Program-made: the position numbers and the translations under genes
The notes under the pieces: model-generated
The model's database searches: none
Seen by the model: only the letters and a program-made list of their open reading frames with translations
What the model was told of the DNA's origin: nothing
DNA from: Wyeomyia smithii
Lineage: Eukaryota; Arthropoda; Insecta; Diptera; Culicidae
Assembly: GCF_029784165.1 (NCBI RefSeq)
Contig: NC_073694.1
Span: 166,126,118 to 166,190,117, forward strand
Reading direction: 5' to 3'
DNA: 64,000 bases
Shown: positions 60,391-64,000 of the stretch, one piece after another
Position numbering within the stretch: the stretch's first letter is position 1
Layout: each line of letters opens with the position of its first letter

Positions 60391-61560
60391 TAATAAGTAA
60401 AAAGTAATAAGTAAAAAGTAAAAATTAAAATGTAAGAAGTAAAAGGAAGTAAGAAGCAAGAAGTAAAAAGAAGTTAGAAGTAAGAAATAAGAAGTAAGAA
60501 GTAAGACGTTAGAAGTAAAAAGTAAGAAGTGAGTAGTACGAAGTAAGAAGTAAGAAGTAAGAAGTAAGAAGCAAAAAGTAAAAAGTTAGAAGTAAGAAGT
60601 AAGAAGTAAGAAGTAAGAAGTAAGAAGTGAGAAGTAAGAAGTAAGAAGTAAGAAGTAAGAAGTAAGAAGTAAGAAGTAAGAAGTAAGAAGTAAGAAGTAA
60701 GAAGTAAGAAGTAAGAAGTAAGAAGTAAGAAGTAAGAAGTAAGAAGTAAGAAGTAAGAAGTAAGAAGTAAGAAGTAAGAAGTAAGAAGTAAGAAGTAAGA
60801 AGTAAGAAGTAAGAAGTAAGAAGTAAGAAGTAAGAAGCAAGAAGTAAGAAGTAAGAAGTAAGAAGTAAGAAGTAAGAAGTAAGAAGTAAGAAGTAAGAAG
60901 TAAGAAGTAAGAAGTAAGAAGTAAGAAGTAAGAAGTAAGAAGTAAGAAGTAAGAAGTAAGAAGTAAGAAGTAAGAAGTAAGAAGTAAGAAGTAAGAAGTA
61001 AGAAGTAAGAAGTAAGAAGTAAGAAGTAAGAAGTAAAAAGTAAGAAGTAAGAAGTAAGAAGTAAGAAGTAAGAAGTAAGAAGTAAAAAGTAAAAAGTAAA
61101 AAGTAAAAAGAAAAAAGTAAAAAGTAAAAAGTAAAAAGTAAAAAGTAAAAAGTAAAAAGTAAAAAGTAAAAAGTAAAAAGTAAAAGGTAAAAAGTAAAAA
61201 GTAAAAAGTAAAAAGTAAAAAGTAAAAAGTAAAAAGTAAAAAGTAAAAAGTAAAAAGTAAAAAGTAAAAAGTAAAAAGTAAAAAGTAAAAGGTAAAAAGT
61301 AAAAAGTAAAAAGTAAAAAGTAAAAAGTAAAAAGTAAAAAGTAAAGAGTAAAAAGTAAAAAGTAAAAAGTAAAAAGTAAAAAGTAAAATGTAAAATGTAA
61401 AAAGTTAAAAGTAAAAAGTAGAAAGTAAAGAGTAAAAAGTAAAAAGTAAAAGTAAGAAGTAAAAAGTAAAAAGTAAAAAGTAAAATGTAAAGAGTAAAAA
61501 GTAAAGTAAGAAAAAGTAAGAAGTAAGAAAAGTTAAAAGTTGAAAATTTAAAGTGAAAAG
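56105..61560. repeat. AAAAAGT/AAGAAGT heptamer satellite with ~1.6-1.7-kb higher-order repeat
   Basis: Long runs of AAAAAGT alternate with runs of AAGAAGT (57306-57745, about 59030-59335, 60590-61080). A ~180-bp irregular cassette, marked by 'attaaaatgtaagaag' and 'gtgagtagtacgaag', occurs at about 57127, 58840 and 60424. The spacings of roughly 1712 and 1585 bp define a higher-order unit repeated about three times. Because 7 is not a multiple of 3, the array is open in several frames and gives long Leu/Phe/Thr frames that are not genes. Confidence 0.97.
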
Positions 61561-62000
61561 TAAATATTTAAAAATTAAAAGTAAAACGTAAGTTGTAAGA
61601 ATGTAAAAAAGTAGCAGTAAGTGTATAGCAAAAAAAAAGAAAAAAGCAAAACCAAAATAAGCAAAAACTTAAAAGACACAGGGTTTATACGAATGGCAAA
61701 GTCTATAGTCTAGAGTTAAGAGTGAAAAAATTAAAATTCGGGTATCAAAATTCGAACGTCTAAAACAAAAATAGAAAAATAATTAGAAAAATAGAAAATC
61801 AAGAGTAGAAGTCGTATACCAAAAATCGAAAATGAAAATTCAAAATTCAAGTCCAAAGTCGGAAACCAAATGACAAAAATTCAAACCAAAATGTCAAAAA
61901 GGTTGGAAAAGTCGAAAAAGTTGAATTGCTGGAATTGAATGGAAAATTCCATAGATAAAAAGTATCGAAAAATAAAATAAATAGATAAATATCTTTAATC
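61561..62000. repeat. Decaying edge of the satellite
   Basis: Phrases such as 'aaaattcaaaattcaag' and 'aaagtcggaaacc' show increasingly diverged satellite fading into non-repetitive DNA. Confidence 0.6.
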
Positions 62001-64000
62001 ATTCTATTACAAAAGTTCATATCAATGGACGTAATTCTAATTCCCCAACAAAAAATATCTTAAATCAAACGCTTTAAAAGTCACAAAGTCTATTATTATG
62101 AATTTTGGATATTGAGTGAAAAGTTGCAATCAGATTGGCATAGTTCGCAACACCTCTACCAACTAAGCTGGTGGCTTGGGTACAAATCTCAACACCGTGA
62201 TCTAGCTAAAAAAGTAACTAACTGTATCTAATGTCAAAGCAGATGCGAGAAAAAAATTGACTGGTTTAAACTTTAGAGACTCAATTTGTGAAGTGCTTGA
62301 CTTCTTATAATATGATATATGTAAATGCATCACAACAAAAAAAACATTGAGATGCAGGGGCTGTTCGTGAACACACAAAGTCTCTGTCAGTTAATTTTTC
62401 CAATATGGCTGATTCTGCTTTTTGACATATCATCGTACCATATCTCAAAAGTAACTTTCCAGAAACTGTTTCCACAAACTGCCATCGCTGCTGGTGTGAA
62501 CACCGGTAATACGAGGAATTCTTATCGACGTTTCACTTTCGTCCAGTTAAATTAGCGTGCTGCATTCGTTCACATAGTGAGTCAGTTAGTCGACGAGAGA
62601 AAGAAAAACATGCAAACTATGCAAATTTAGCCAACCATCCGCTGGTGCATATTGTCGATCGTTGTTACATTTCAATTATGGGACAATTTTCCTTCGGCTT
62701 TACCTGGCCACGCTTTGCCTTCCGACGGAGCGAAAAGATCACTGCCGATGTTTAGCATAAAAGTGCAGCGGAGGAATTTTTCAGCAGAAGTGCAAATCGT
62801 GTCCAATAAATCATAAACAAAAGCCCCCGGACGCTGTTGCCGATTCGCAAGGGTAGTCACCGGAGCGAAGGGAATTATGTTCCAGTAACAATAAAAAAAG
62901 AATCTTGTTTCTTTCTCCTTAAAAGGTTCCACCGCCGGTCGCGCGCGCACCGTTCCCGCCTTCGGTGCGAGAATTTAAGCAAATAACCATCAGCCAGCAA
63001 CCCGGCAGTCAATCGAACCCGGTACGACACCGCGCCGATGCCGAAGCCCGAATAATGCTCCATTTTAATGGTGCACATTTTCATAATAACCGCGCGCTCT
63101 GAAGCGAATTATGCTGCCGGCGGAAGCATTACGGCGCGGGAAGAGCCGTAAAAACAAATAGACTGCACTGGTTTCTGGTCGGCTGGCAGCAGGACGAAGT
63201 CGCGAGGCGCGGGACAGAATCCACAAGTACCGAGCCAGTTAATAAAGACATTACTCGATTTTAAAGGCGCAACAAACGAGGAAAACGCGCAGCGCGGAAA
63301 AAATGAAAAGTAATGCGCACTAAACGCTTATTGTTTGTCGAGTTTTTTATTTTTCCATGCAGTTCTCTCTGGTTTGCTTCTTCCCTTCGACCAGCACAAA
63401 CCTGCACTCTTGTTCACACTCGTGTTACCACGGGCATGCGATAGTGGGCGCTGAAAATTCCCCTAGGAGTGCTTCTGTTGGAGTCGGAAAATATCTAACT
63501 TAGACTGGAGTGTAATACTTTTCTTCCTTTCTGTCTCGTAAAGGTTACACTTTTACCAGCTAGCATAATCTCCGTGCTCACAAACTGCCTCATTGAAATT
63601 TTTGTCTAGTAATAAAAGAAATTACCTCCCGACTGAAGCTAAATGCTGCTGCACACTGGCGGTGGTCGGATCCTTGCATACTTTGCCATTTGCGCGCGAT
63701 GCAATCACAACCACAGAGGCGAAATGATATCTTTGCCCGACCCTCGTCGTGGCTTGCGGTTACGGTGGCGGAGGCAGAAGTCGTGCAAATTTTCCGGACA
63801 CGATTTTTTTCTTGGTTGTTTGACTCGAAATCAATTCCAAGGGTTGCTGTTATGCCGCTGCCAATAAATAAGCGATGATTTCGAACATTACACACACGGC
63901 ACCCCCAACCGGGTTAAAGGGATTTTCTATGTAAGCTGCTGGGAAGAGAAAACAACACGAATCGGAAATCAACATTGAGCAGGAAATAATTCGCTTCACT
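62001..64000. other. Unique-looking sequence, no gene model
   Basis: From about 62560 GC rises and repeats disappear. Frames of 60-101 codons on both strands lack known motifs. Candidates for regulatory or intronic host DNA, but nothing specific can be supported. Confidence 0.4.

Noticed and set aside
56104..60840. Very long minus-strand frames (up to 522 codons) of Leu/Phe/Thr/Tyr repeats
   Set aside because: They are translations of the heptamer satellite, which lacks stops in these frames. Not proteins.

Overview
The window looks like a repeat-rich insect nuclear genome, most likely a culicine mosquito (inference). It is AT-rich with very little unique coding sequence. It carries tRNA-derived SINEs with A/B boxes, hAT- and mariner-like MITEs, an APE-type non-LTR retrotransposon, Penelope-like elements (PLEs) with GIY-YIG endonucleases, and a short intron with standard splice sites. 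I see no intact, confidently identified host protein gene. The best candidate is a minus-strand pair of coding exons (41251-41567) of unknown function.

Layout. 1-3993: unremarkable sequence and a degenerate short-period repeat. 3994-16880: an almost perfect head-to-tail duplication of a 6.44-kb unit. Each unit holds an element with long terminal inverted repeats (TIRs) that carries a frameshifted reverse transcriptase, a frameshifted small secreted-peptide-like gene and a hAT MITE. 16614-25107: a probable hAT element broken open by nested insertions. A PLE lies inside it, split once by a polyA-tailed 2.9-kb non-coding retroposon and once by a 1.67-kb TIR element. 25.1-33.3 kb: a tandem dimer with a hairpin, foldbacks, a SINE, a hAT MITE, a histone H2A pseudogene and unique sequence. 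33.3-61.5 kb: one heptamer-based satellite (AAAAAGT and AAGAAGT variants) split by a head-to-head PLE pair (33802-50029). That pair is split in turn by a 14-kb TIR-bounded segment (35382-49399). The 14-kb segment holds a 375-bp satellite with a recurring micro-ORF, several MITEs, (TA)n tracts, duplicated blocks and the spliced gene candidate. The pure heptamer array also contains two more copies of the 2.9-kb retroposon family. 61.6-64 kb: satellite decays into ordinary, more GC-balanced sequence.

The main value of the window is its insertion history. Several insertions can be ordered by target-site duplications (TSDs), and in three cases removing the insert restores a PLE reading frame. The noteworthy items are the non-coding retroposon family, the micro-ORF satellite, the heptamer higher-order repeat and the recent 6.44-kb tandem duplication.
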